From assembly GCA_964518575.1 (NCBI GenBank), contig CAZFGW010000012.1:1-59948 (forward strand): 59,948 nt of DNA, read 5' to 3'. Below the pieces are notes generated by a model, which saw only the letters and a program-made list of their open reading frames with translations, was not told the origin of the DNA and did no database searches. This DNA comes from MGBC163016 sp964518575. GTDB lineage: Bacteria > Actinomycetota > Coriobacteriia > Coriobacteriales > Eggerthellaceae. The translations under genes and the position numbers were made by a program. Below are positions 18,582 through 26,858 of the stretch, piece after piece (the first letter of the stretch is position 1; every line of letters begins with the position of its first letter).

Positions 18582-18618
18582 ATCGTCATCTTGTGTATAT
18601 AATCTCATATTTGACGAT
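18582..18618. promoter_or_regulatory. Inverted repeat around a TATAAT in the divergent region
   Basis: ATCGTCA (18582-18588) and TGACGAT (18612-18618) are perfect 7-bp arms 23 bases apart. The space between them contains TATATAAT, which holds a plus-strand -10 at 18598-18603 and reads as AT-rich on both strands. It could control the metallo-hydrolase gene, the Mo/W operon or both. Confidence 0.45.
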
Positions 18619-18760
18619 AGCATAGGGGCACTGCGGGGTCGAATCGCCGACCTGCACGAGCGCCCTTGGTGATATCGCAACATCTTGTGCGGCTTCGACA
18701 TCGTCTCATACCACATGCGCACACCGTGGTGCTGCGGTCATGATGGCGAACCGAGCGCAT

Positions 18761-18780
18761 GATAAGGATGCATCCTCATC
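18761..18780. promoter_or_regulatory. 20-bp near-perfect palindrome upstream of the Mo/W operon
   Basis: GATAAGGATGCATCCTCATC matches its own reverse complement at 18 of 20 positions; the central 12 bases are perfect. It lies 31 bases before the leader ORF and 94 before the catalytic-subunit gene. This is the form of a dimeric regulator's operator. The rest of the 390-base gap holds the repeat at 18582-18618 and the leader ORF; I see nothing else in it. Confidence 0.55.
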
Positions 18781-18810
18781 AAGTGGGTCGGGCAAAGCTG
18801 CAGGAGGTAC

Positions 18811-18846
18811 ATGTATGGTATCTATCCAATGATCGACCATGCGTAA
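18811..18846 (+). CDS. Leader ORF (11 codons) before the Mo/W operon
   Basis: ATG 18811 is preceded by AGGAGGT with two further bases, a near-consensus ribosome site, and the frame reads MYGIYPMIDHA before TAA. It is in the same frame as the catalytic subunit, which starts 27 bases later with its own site GAGGGGAAGGTAG. It may be a translated leader that couples or attenuates expression, or a relic of an earlier start made useless by a stop codon. Length alone gives no support, so confidence rests on the ribosome site. Confidence 0.4.
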   Translation: MYGIYPMIDHA

Positions 18847-18873
18847 TCTGTCGAGAAGAAGAGGGGAAGGTAG

Positions 18874-21708
18874 ATGACGGAAATCGATATCCATGCCGAC
18901 GGCGTCGAAATGGTGAAGTCGCTTTGCTACTTCTGCCATGCGAACTGCGGCGTCCTTGCGTATGTCAAGGACGGGGATGTAATCAAGATCGAAGGTGATC
19001 CTGATTACTCAAGTCAAGGCGGTCTGTGCTGCCGCGGCACCAGTGCTCTTTTGCATGTGAACCATCCAGCACGCATCAACCACGTGCTCAAGCGTGCCGG
19101 CGAAAAGGGCGAGGGCAAATGGGAGCAGATCCCATATGACCAGGCAATCCAGGAGGTTGCCGAGAAGCTGAACCAGATCAAGGCGGAAAGCGGTGCTGAG
19201 GCTGTTGCATCAGCGGGTGGCACCACGAGAACCGACGACTGGGCGCGCAGGCGCTTCTTGAACCAATTCGGTACGCCGAACGGATTCCACAATGCGTTGC
19301 TTTGCTGGATTCCTACGTTCATGGCTGAAACGTGCGTTGCGGGTTGGTCGCCGTTCGAGACCGACCTCGGCGGTGCGCGCTGCTTGATCCTTTGGGGCAT
19401 GAACCCCGGCGCTTCGACGCTCGGTGGCATGCATGGATATACCGATTTGCATATGGGTGGCATGAAGATCATCGTCGTCGATCCCCGCTATTCCGAGACG
19501 GCATCGAAGGCTGACCTTTGGCTGCCGCTCAAGCCCGGTTCCGACGCGGCACTCGCGCTCGCGATGCTGCACGTGCTCATCTATGAGGGACTGTGTGATT
19601 ACGAATTCGTGAATACGTGGTGTGACGGCTTCGATGAACTAACCGAGCATGTTGCGGAATACACGCCGGAGTGGGCAGCGCCCATCACCTGGCTCACGCC
19701 CGATCAGATCCGCACGGCAACGCGCATGTATGCTACGAACACGCCCGGATGCATCCAGTGGGGCTGCACCTGGGATCAGCTTGGTCGCGCATCGACCACG
19801 GGCAGCCATGCTATCGCGCTTCTGCGTGCCCTGACTGGAAACCTTGACGTCCCCGGCGGCGACGGCATGCCGGGTCCGGCGCTCAACTTTTACACCGACG
19901 AGGAGATGGAGCTCAACGAGCTGCTCCCTGAGGAGCAGAAGGCAAAGCAGATCAGCAAGTTCAAGCTGACCTCCTGGCCGGGCTATACGCTCATTTCCAA
20001 TACCGCGAAGCGCACGTGGGGCAAGACGCTTCCCACCGAGTGGTTCTGCGAAGCTCATGGTCCGAGCGTTTTCAAGGCTATCCTTACCGGGGATCCGTAT
20101 CCGGTTCGCGCGCTTATCTGCTGCGCCACCAATCCGATCAACTCCTATGGCGATGCGAAGATGACCCTCGAGGCCATCAAGAAGGTCGAGTTCCTCGTGG
20201 TTGTCGAATACTGGATGACCCCGACGGCGCTGTTCGCCGACTACATCTTCCCGGCAGCAGGCGCACTCGAGCGTCCGACGATCATCACCCACTACGGCGC
20301 GACCGACTCGCTCATGGGCGGCAGCCGCGCGATCCAGCCGAAATACGATCGCCACACCGACATGACCTTCTGGCGCAAACTTGGTCTTGCTTGTGGTCAG
20401 GATCCGGAACTGTGGCCGTGGGAGACCGAGGAAGAGGCGTACTACCACATCATGGAGCCTCTGGGACTTCCCATCTCGAACTACGACGAGTTCGTGTCGA
20501 TGATCCGTATGTACTATCCGCCGCTGCATCAACGCAAGTTCGAGAAGAATGGCTTCTGGACGCCATCTCGCAAGGTCGAGCTCAATTCTTCCATCATGCG
20601 CGAACTCGGGTTCAGCGGCATGCCTACCTATATCGGCACCATCGAGAACGAAATCGACACCCCTGAGCTTTTGGAAGAGTATCCGCTCACGCTGACCACC
20701 GGCGGCGGCATCATGCCGTACCACCACTCCGAGCACTTCCAGATGCAGGGCATTCGCTATCTTTATCCCGACCCGTACTTCTCGATCAACCCGCACACCG
20801 CCGAAGAGCTCGGTATTGAGCAGGGCGATTGGTGCTGGATCGAGACGCGTCGCGGACGCATCAAGATGCGCGCAGGTGTTGAGCCCATCGTGGCACCGAA
20901 GGTCATCTTCACCCCGCGTGGCTGGTGGTTCCCCGAGCGCGACGGCTCGGCTGATCTGAACAACCCGTTCGGATGCTTGGAGTCGAACGTCAACGTACTC
21001 ACGTCGGTCGATGACGAGGACTGCGATCCCATGGGCGGCAGCTGGGCGAACCGCGGACTGCTTTGCAAGGTCTACAAGTGTGGCGAGCTCGACAACGTCT
21101 ACACCGAGAAGGATTGCCAGTGGTCCATTCCGGGCAATTCTCCCGAGCCGGGCGTTACCGTCATGCCGAAGGATCAAAAGCTCGCTCGTGAGCCTATCCC
21201 GTTCGAGATGCCCACGCCCGAGATCGAGGTTCCGGAAGGATATGATTGGGTCTGGCAGAACAATGGGCTGTATCAGAAGGGCACGAACTTCAAGCTCGAT
21301 GAGTCTGGCTGGCTGATAGATCCTAAAGACAACAGCTATGTCGATGCGTACACCGGCTGGTACTACGATGCCGCCAATGATTACCTCGTTGATCGCGAGA
21401 ACAACAAGTTCTACACGATGGAACGCGTGGAGATCCCCTTCCTGGGCGGCGTGCGCGGATATCCGGGCGCTGAGAGTGCGCCGTTTGAGATGCCTGAGCA
21501 CCTGCGGTGGAACGTGGAGGCGGGCTACGGCATGCTTCCCGACAAGCAGTACGTCTACGATCCCAACAGCGGCTGGATGATCGACCCGGATACGGGCGCA
21601 TACCATGACGCCTACTACGGGTACAAGTACGATGCTGAGACGCAGACCCTGCTCGATGAGAACACGGGGAATCGTTATACGATGACCTACGAGCCCGTCG
21701 TAGAGTAA
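18874..21708 (+). CDS. Mo/W-bis-pterin oxidoreductase, catalytic subunit A, with C-terminal aromatic repeats
   Basis: The catalytic subunit (944 aa) of a DMSO reductase-family enzyme. Cys18-x2-Cys21-x3-Cys25-x26-Cys52 binds a [4Fe-4S] cluster, and Arg54 fits the usual basic residue after the last ligand. Cys144 (LLCWIP) lies where Mo/W-ligating Cys occurs in thiosulfate reductase- and acetylene hydratase-type enzymes. The bis-MGD domains follow, with a C-terminal dinucleotide-binding domain ending near residue 760. Residues 776-944 are an extra tail with two copies of an aromatic module. There is no Tat signal, so it should face the cytoplasm. Subunits B and C follow at once. The substrate is unknown; dehydroxylation, sulfur-compound reduction or hydration are all compatible. 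Confidence 0.88.
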   Translation: MTEIDIHADGVEMVKSLCYFCHANCGVLAYVKDGDVIKIEGDPDYSSQGGLCCRGTSALLHVNHPARINHVLKRAGEKGEGKWEQIPYDQAIQEVAEKLNQIKAESGAEAVASAGGTTRTDDWARRRFLNQFGTPNGFHNALLCWIPTFMAETCVAGWSPFETDLGGARCLILWGMNPGASTLGGMHGYTDLHMGGMKIIVVDPRYSETASKADLWLPLKPGSDAALALAMLHVLIYEGLCDYEFVNTWCDGFDELTEHVAEYTPEWAAPITWLTPDQIRTATRMYATNTPGCIQWGCTWDQLGRASTTGSHAIALLRALTGNLDVPGGDGMPGPALNFYTDEEMELNELLPEEQKAKQISKFKLTSWPGYTLISNTAKRTWGKTLPTEWFCEAHGPSVFKAILTGDPYPVRALICCATNPINSYGDAKMTLEAIKKVEFLVVVEYWMTPTALFADYIFPAAGALERPTIITHYGATDSLMGGSRAIQPKYDRHTDMTFWRKLGLACGQDPELWPWETEEEAYYHIMEPLGLPISNYDEFVSMIRMYYPPLHQRKFEKNGFWTPSRKVELNSSIMRELGFSGMPTYIGTIENEIDTPELLEEYPLTLTTGGGIMPYHHSEHFQMQGIRYLYPDPYFSINPHTAEELGIEQGDWCWIETRRGRIKMRAGVEPIVAPKVIFTPRGWWFPERDGSADLNNPFGCLESNVNVLTSVDDEDCDPMGGSWANRGLLCKVYKCGELDNVYTEKDCQWSIPGNSPEPGVTVMPKDQKLAREPIPFEMPTPEIEVPEGYDWVWQNNGLYQKGTNFKLDESGWLIDPKDNSYVDAYTGWYYDAANDYLVDRENNKFYTMERVEIPFLGGVRGYPGAESAPFEMPEHLRWNVEAGYGMLPDKQYVYDPNSGWMIDPDTGAYHDAYYGYKYDAETQTLLDENTGNRYTMTYEPVVE
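21199..21705 (+). repeat. Tandem duplicated module at the C terminus of the catalytic subunit
   Basis: Residues 776-853 and 870-944 each begin PFEMP and share the pattern SGW-x-IDP, then Y-x-DAY-x-G, YDA, L-x-D and end in YTM. The core aligns over about 44 residues with roughly half identical. The Tyr/Trp/Asp/Gly spacing recalls the aromatic repeat of OCRE-type domains, but this is likeness of pattern only. Such a tail is not part of the standard Mo-oxidoreductase fold. Confidence 0.75.
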
Positions 21709-21733
21709 GCGACCAAGGAGAAAGGAAAGGGAT

Positions 21734-22312
21734 ATGACCCGTTATGTAATGGTCATCGACCAACGTCGTTGTATCGGCTGTCAGTCCTGTACGGTCGCCT
21801 GCCGCACATGGAATGAACTGCCGCTTGATATCGTGTACAACCCGGTTCTGACGGAAGGCGTTCAGGGCGAGTGGCCCAACGTTCATCGCAACTGGGTTCC
21901 CACGCTGTGCATGCATTGCGAAAAGCCTGCATGCGTTCCTTGCTGCCCCACGGGCGCGAGCCAGCAGGATGAGGACGGCACCGTTTGGATCGACTACGAT
22001 AAATGCATGGCTTGCCTTGCATGCGTGAATGCCTGCCCCTATGGCATGCGCGACCAGTCGAAGTTGCAGCCGAAGCTGCATCGCTATGTCCGCAAGTGCA
22101 CCTTCTGCCGTGACCGCAGGGCGCTCGATCCCTCTGCGATGCCCTACTGCGTTGCAACGTGCCATCAGAAGGCGCGTATCTTCGGAGACCTCGATGATCC
22201 CGAAAGCGAAGTATCGAAGCTTATCGGCTCTGCCGAGACGTTCCGTTTGCTTGAGGACATGGGCACCGGTCCGCAAATCTATTACATTCCAGACTTGGGA
22301 GGTCAGGCATAA
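21734..22312 (+). CDS. Four-cluster ferredoxin subunit B of the Mo/W oxidoreductase
   Basis: The electron-transfer subunit, 192 aa, of the DmsB/PsrB/NrfC kind. Four cysteine groups are visible: Cys13/16/19/23, Cys59/62/67/71, Cys91/94/97/101 and Cys122/125/139/143, enough for four [4Fe-4S] clusters. No signal peptide is present, consistent with a cytoplasmic catalytic unit. It starts 25 bases after subunit A behind AAGGAGAAAGGAAAGGG and overlaps subunit C by one base. It should pass electrons between the NrfD subunit and the Mo/W subunit. Confidence 0.93.
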   Translation: MTRYVMVIDQRRCIGCQSCTVACRTWNELPLDIVYNPVLTEGVQGEWPNVHRNWVPTLCMHCEKPACVPCCPTGASQQDEDGTVWIDYDKCMACLACVNACPYGMRDQSKLQPKLHRYVRKCTFCRDRRALDPSAMPYCVATCHQKARIFGDLDDPESEVSKLIGSAETFRLLEDMGTGPQIYYIPDLGGQA

Positions 22313-23316
22313 TGAGACATCACTATTGGAAATGGCCTATTCCGGTCTATCTGTTCTTGGGCGGATTAGGCGGCGGTATCTTCTGCCTCGCTGCAATTCT
22401 CACGCTGTTCGTGTTCCCCGGAAACCCCATCGTGCCGCTCGCACTCGCGTGGCCGGGATTTCTGGCAATCTGCTGCTTGGGTTTCGGCTGCCTCATGCTG
22501 GTTGCCGATCTCGGTCAGCCGATGGTGTTCTATCGCGCATTCGTGAAGAGCACGAGCGTTCTTGCTTGGGGCGCGCGTTTGCTCACGGTATGCATGTTCT
22601 TCGGCCTGTTCTGGTTCGTGAGCTATATCCCGTGGGAGTGGTTCGCGCCGATCGCTGAGTTCTTCGCGAACTTCCGCGACCTTAACATCGCCATCGCGGG
22701 CATTGCCGGTACCTGCATCATGCTCTACACCGGCATCTTCCTGTCAACGCTCAAGGCGCATGCGTTCTGGGCAACCCCGGCACTGCCGGTTCTCTTCACC
22801 GTTTCCGCGCTGTCCACCGCTTGTGCAGCAATCACGCTGTCGATCGGTTGGTGGCCGGCACCTTCAGCCTCCTCGCTTTCACTTCTGGGTATCCTTACCT
22901 ATGAGGTGGCAGAGGCATGCAACCATCTGCTCCACACCGTTGATATCGTGCTTGTTGTCTGCGAGATCGTTGTTCTGCTCGTCATGGTGCTCTCCTTCTT
23001 GGGCGCAGGTAACAAGACAGCGAACAAGGTCGGTCACAAGTGGGTTGACGGTTCATATGCATTCGCATTCTGGGGTGGCATGATCGTCATGGGTCTGGGT
23101 CTTCCCGAGATCATGTACGTTTGCTTCGCCGGTACGGTTGCTTCTTCGGTTATTGCTCCGATCCTCGTTCTGTGCGGCGGTCTTTTGCTTCGCTTCCTCG
23201 TTGTCAACAGCGACGAGCGCGCTCCGCTTCCCGGTGAGGATGAGTTCTACAAGAAGCTTCCGAGCAATGATGCAGAATTCATGACGCGCTGGACATATGG
23301 AGAGAACATCTACTAA
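22312..23316 (+). CDS. NrfD/PsrC-type membrane subunit C
   Basis: An integral membrane quinone-interacting subunit of 334 aa with eight or nine hydrophobic segments. The first helix is followed by the glycine-rich FLGGLGGGIFCLAAI, and an early DLGQP motif is typical of NrfD-like proteins. It would oxidise menaquinol and pass electrons to subunit B. It starts at ATG 22312, which shares its A with the TAA stop of subunit B, and ends 22 bases before a strong terminator. Its C-terminal residues (DEFYKKLPSNDAEFM) are cytoplasmic and hydrophilic. Confidence 0.92.
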   Translation: MRHHYWKWPIPVYLFLGGLGGGIFCLAAILTLFVFPGNPIVPLALAWPGFLAICCLGFGCLMLVADLGQPMVFYRAFVKSTSVLAWGARLLTVCMFFGLFWFVSYIPWEWFAPIAEFFANFRDLNIAIAGIAGTCIMLYTGIFLSTLKAHAFWATPALPVLFTVSALSTACAAITLSIGWWPAPSASSLSLLGILTYEVAEACNHLLHTVDIVLVVCEIVVLLVMVLSFLGAGNKTANKVGHKWVDGSYAFAFWGGMIVMGLGLPEIMYVCFAGTVASSVIAPILVLCGGLLLRFLVVNSDERAPLPGEDEFYKKLPSNDAEFMTRWTYGENIY

Positions 23317-23338
23317 TATTGGACAGCATCAACTATGT

Positions 23339-23372
23339 GAGAGGATAGAAGCATTTCTATCCTCTCTTTTTT
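23339..23372 (+). terminator. Strong rho-independent terminator after subunit C
   Basis: GAGAGGATAGAA (23339-23350) pairs perfectly with TTCTATCCTCTC (23355-23366) around a four-base loop and is followed by six T. It divides the oxidoreductase ABC genes from the CCG-domain gene and those downstream. Confidence 0.92.
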
Positions 23373-23458
23373 ACCAGGCGCCTTTTACCGCCCGTCTGCT
23401 TGGGCGCGGGCGATGAGGGAGGACCCTGAGCAAAAGGCTCATATACGAGGAGCAAAGA

Positions 23459-24502
23459 TTGGACGAATATACCTTCATAGATGCACTCACCGATGATGTG
23501 ATCACGTTTTGTCCGAGCGAGGAGGTCATAGTCGAGCGTGGGGTTGAGCGTGCGGGCGCGGTGTCGTCGCTTTTCTTTCCCGGTTGCTCGCTCATCAACT
23601 ATGCCATGCCTTTGGTGCAAGCGGTGTACACCACGCTTTTGGACGGTGGTGTCGTAGAGGGAATGTCGGTTCTTTGCTGCGGGAAGATTCTTTCGTATGA
23701 AGAGCGGGGGGAAGAGCTGCGTGCGGCATTTGAAGAGGATCTGCGCGAACATTTGACAGCGCGTGGGGTCAAGCGGATCATCTGTGCATGTCCGAACTGT
23801 GCGCTTGCGCTCAGCGAGGCGTGTGCGCGTGATGAGCGTACTGCATCGATCACCATCGATGTGCTGCCAGTCGTGCTCGCGGATATGGGATATACCATCG
23901 ACCCTGCCGTTATCGCAAAACACGTTGCGGCACCTGAGGGGAACTCCCCGATGCTATGCACCCATGATTCGTGTCCTGATCGCAAGAGAGGCGCATTCGC
24001 GGAGGGGCTTCGCCGCATGCTTCCCGAGGGCAGCTGGGTCGATCCAGCCCACAGTCGTGCGCGCTCAATATGTTGCGGGTCGCTGCCGCGTGCACAAGGT
24101 AAGATCGAAGCGGCGGATGCATGCGCCCGCACCAACGGTCAAGAAGCAAAGGATGTTCATGCAGACGCACTCGTGACCGCCTGCATGAGCTGTACCTTCC
24201 AGCTGAACATGGCGCAAGACCTCCTTCCGGCAATCCATTTTCTCGAACTTCTCTATGATTGGAAGATCGATTGGGGACGCGTGGCGCAGTATATGAAGCT
24301 CCGCTTCCTCTTCAATGAGCAACTCGGCGTCGTGCGCAAGGACAGCACGCGCAGGTTTGTGAACTTGGAAGAGGGGTCGCAGCAAATAGAGCCGACCCGC
24401 TCCGATGAGGCGCTCGAACAGGCACAAGCGAACGAGAAAGACCTGCTTGCTGGTCATGAGAGCGCTATCTCGAACTTTGACGTGGTGGAAATAGACGAAT
24501 GA
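23459..24502 (+). CDS. Two-CCG-domain iron-sulfur protein, HdrB/GlpC-like
   Basis: A cytoplasmic redox protein of 347 aa with two cysteine-rich CCG domains: Cys43, Cys73-Cys74-Gly, Cys111/Cys114, and Cys167/Cys172, Cys205-Cys206-Gly, Cys242/Cys245. In HdrB such domains hold non-cubane [4Fe-4S] clusters that carry disulfide reduction or electron transfer. The C-terminal 60 residues are charged and unlike the family. TTG 23459 is chosen for the GAGGAG eight bases ahead. It overlaps the second Mo/W gene by four bases (ATGA), so the two proteins are made together and probably exchange electrons. Confidence 0.85.
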   Translation: MDEYTFIDALTDDVITFCPSEEVIVERGVERAGAVSSLFFPGCSLINYAMPLVQAVYTTLLDGGVVEGMSVLCCGKILSYEERGEELRAAFEEDLREHLTARGVKRIICACPNCALALSEACARDERTASITIDVLPVVLADMGYTIDPAVIAKHVAAPEGNSPMLCTHDSCPDRKRGAFAEGLRRMLPEGSWVDPAHSRARSICCGSLPRAQGKIEAADACARTNGQEAKDVHADALVTACMSCTFQLNMAQDLLPAIHFLELLYDWKIDWGRVAQYMKLRFLFNEQLGVVRKDSTRRFVNLEEGSQQIEPTRSDEALEQAQANEKDLLAGHESAISNFDVVEIDE

Positions 24503-26841
24503 GCGAACAGGTCGACATGATCGAGGGGTGCACTGACCCGTCGTATAAGGCATCAGCTGATGCACGCGCCGGTACGCAGCGCGTGAAGACGAACTGCCAT
24601 TTCTGCGGATATCTTTGCGGACTCGAAGCCGTTGTTGAAGACGGGCGCGTTGTCGACCTTGAGCCTGATCCGAGCCGTTATCCGTATGACGAGCGCATCC
24701 TCAAAGGGTGTCCGCGCTGGTCCATGAACCTTGAGGTACTCGATGGTCCTGACCGTGTCAACTGGCCGCTTCGCCGTGTTGGAGAGCGGGGGAGTGGTCA
24801 GTGGGAGCGTATCAGTTGGGAAGAGGCGCTCGATGAGATCGCGCAAAAACTCGAAGAGCTGCGCACGACCTACAACCCCGGCGTGCTCGCCTCGATGATC
24901 GGCGGTCCGCACACCTCGTTTTGGCCACTGCATCGATTCATGTCGCTCTTTGGCTCTCCCAATAACATGGGAATCGGGCAGATCTGCTGGAATCCGCGCA
25001 TCTGGATGGATGCCGTCACATTCGGCTGGACTATTGAGCCTGATATCAACCGTGCCACGAATACGATCATGGTGTGGGGAACGAATCCGGCGGAGTCTGA
25101 CAACTCCGTTTTCTGGCGCGAGCTTATGAAGATCAGCCGATCGGGAAGCTCCCAGGTTTTTGTGATCGATCCGCGGTTCACGAAAACGGCGCGCATCGCT
25201 CATGAGTGGATTGCTATCAAACCGGGAACCGATTGCACCTTCGCCCTCGGTCTCATCAATGAGATCATCGCCCATGACCTCTATGATCATGAATTTGTAG
25301 AAACGTGGTGCGTAGGTTTTGAAGAGCTGAAAGAACACGTTGCGCCCTATACTCTTGAATATGTTTCGGAAATCTGCGGCATTCCAGCTGAGCAGATTGC
25401 AGGACTTGCACGCGCTTTCGCGCAGGGTCGAAGCGCTATCGTCTCCGGGCGGGGCATCGACCAGGTTGGACGCAATGTAGCGCCGACCCATCGTGCCCGA
25501 TGCATCCTCCTTGCCATTACGGGCAATATCGATCGACCGGGAGCGTCTTTGGTGCTCGAGCAAAGCGATTTCGTTCCGGAGCTTGATCTTGAGATGACGC
25601 TTGAGCGCTTCGACGAACTCAATGCGCTCTGCTTGAATACGGAGTATACCCCGCTGCAAAGCTATGAAGGCTATAAGCGGGTACGTGCGCTCACGGGCAA
25701 ACTTGACCGTGCTCTTCCAGCACGCTATTTGACCTCGGCTCACCCCGACCTCGTCTTGGAGGCGATGGAGCGTGGTCGCCCCTATCCGGTTCGGGCACTT
25801 ATCATTGAGGCAACCAATCCGCTTGTTACCTACGCAGATACGAACCGGGTGCTGAAGGCGCTTCTCGGGCTTGACTTGATCGTGGCACTTGACTACTACA
25901 TCACGCCTTCCTCTGCGCTTGCCGATTATATTTTGCCAAGCGCAGGAGCCATCGAGCGGGCAACCTTCCAAGCGCATGGGGGTGTTGCCAATTTCGTCTA
26001 CGGCGGCGGCAAAGCAGTCGAGCCATACTATGAGCGCAAGAATGATTATGAGATATTCCGTGAACTCGGCATGAGGCTGGGGCAAGCGGACGATTGGCCC
26101 GAGAAAAGCTTCGAAGAGGCATGTGCTGCCACGCTCGCTCCGTGTGACATGAGCTTTGATCAGTATTGTACCGAGGGTATGTACGCGGGCGCGAGTACCT
26201 ATTGCAAACACGAACTGCCCGACGAGCAGGGACGCGCGCGGGGATTTGCCACCGAGACGGGCAAGATCGAACTTGCAAGCACCTTATTGCCGACGATCGG
26301 CGGGGATGCGCTCCCAGAACCTGCGCCAGCGACAACGCTTTGCTCGACAGAGCTCAAGGCGCGGCTTGCGGGCGAGGGGTTTGTGCACCTATCCTTGATC
26401 ACGGGTGGCAGGAAGCAGCCCTACAACGCTTCGATGTATTTGAACAACCCCGCATTTCGCACACGCGTATCCGCTCCCGTTGTCCAGATGAGTGAGGCAA
26501 CTGCAAGCCGTCTCGGATGCACTGAGGGGGACACGGTTCTTCTCGTGACCGATCAGGGCGAGGCGCGCTTTGTTGTGTCTCTGGTGCGCATGGTCGACGA
26601 TGTCGTGCATGCTGATTATGGCTGGTGGCATCCTGAAAACGATATCAAGCTGCCCGAGCTTGGAGGCATCTTCGAGAGCAATGTGAACACGCTCACCTCT
26701 TGCTCACTCGAGCAAGGGGAGCCGATGATCGGGACGTGGTCATATAATGCGATGGATTGCATGATCAAGCGCGTGGACGATGAGCTCACCTGGAGCAGTG
26801 AAATGGCAAAACGCCCGCTTGACGGGCTGGTACAGCAATAG
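24499..26841 (+). CDS. Second Mo/W-bis-pterin oxidoreductase, catalytic subunit
   Basis: A 780-aa DMSO reductase-family protein. Cys33-x2-Cys36-x3-Cys40-x30-Cys71 forms the [4Fe-4S] site (GCPRW at the last ligand). Cys163 (GQICWNP) is the likely metal ligand, as in the first enzyme. GGRKQPYNASMYLNNP and a C-terminal GWWHPEND close the pterin site, resembling acetylene hydratase/hydroxytransferase-like members rather than nitrate reductases. There is no Tat signal and no dedicated ferredoxin or NrfD gene; the overlapping CCG protein and the ferredoxin-DUF169 protein are the candidate electron partners. It is clearly related to the 944-aa enzyme but lacks the repeat tail. Substrate unknown. Confidence 0.87.
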   Translation: MSEQVDMIEGCTDPSYKASADARAGTQRVKTNCHFCGYLCGLEAVVEDGRVVDLEPDPSRYPYDERILKGCPRWSMNLEVLDGPDRVNWPLRRVGERGSGQWERISWEEALDEIAQKLEELRTTYNPGVLASMIGGPHTSFWPLHRFMSLFGSPNNMGIGQICWNPRIWMDAVTFGWTIEPDINRATNTIMVWGTNPAESDNSVFWRELMKISRSGSSQVFVIDPRFTKTARIAHEWIAIKPGTDCTFALGLINEIIAHDLYDHEFVETWCVGFEELKEHVAPYTLEYVSEICGIPAEQIAGLARAFAQGRSAIVSGRGIDQVGRNVAPTHRARCILLAITGNIDRPGASLVLEQSDFVPELDLEMTLERFDELNALCLNTEYTPLQSYEGYKRVRALTGKLDRALPARYLTSAHPDLVLEAMERGRPYPVRALIIEATNPLVTYADTNRVLKALLGLDLIVALDYYITPSSALADYILPSAGAIERATFQAHGGVANFVYGGGKAVEPYYERKNDYEIFRELGMRLGQADDWPEKSFEEACAATLAPCDMSFDQYCTEGMYAGASTYCKHELPDEQGRARGFATETGKIELASTLLPTIGGDALPEPAPATTLCSTELKARLAGEGFVHLSLITGGRKQPYNASMYLNNPAFRTRVSAPVVQMSEATASRLGCTEGDTVLLVTDQGEARFVVSLVRMVDDVVHADYGWWHPENDIKLPELGGIFESNVNTLTSCSLEQGEPMIGTWSYNAMDCMIKRVDDELTWSSEMAKRPLDGLVQQ

Positions 26842-26858
26842 AATTATAAGGAGTTTCA

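Noticed and set aside
19639..21606. A 655-codon open frame on the minus strand inside the Mo/W subunit gene
   Set aside because: It is a composition shadow of the catalytic-subunit gene: it has no recognisable domain and lies fully opposite a gene with clear motifs.
24553..26211. A 552-codon open frame on the minus strand inside the second Mo/W gene
   Set aside because: Same reason: antisense shadow of a well-supported gene, without motifs or a ribosome site that I can identify.
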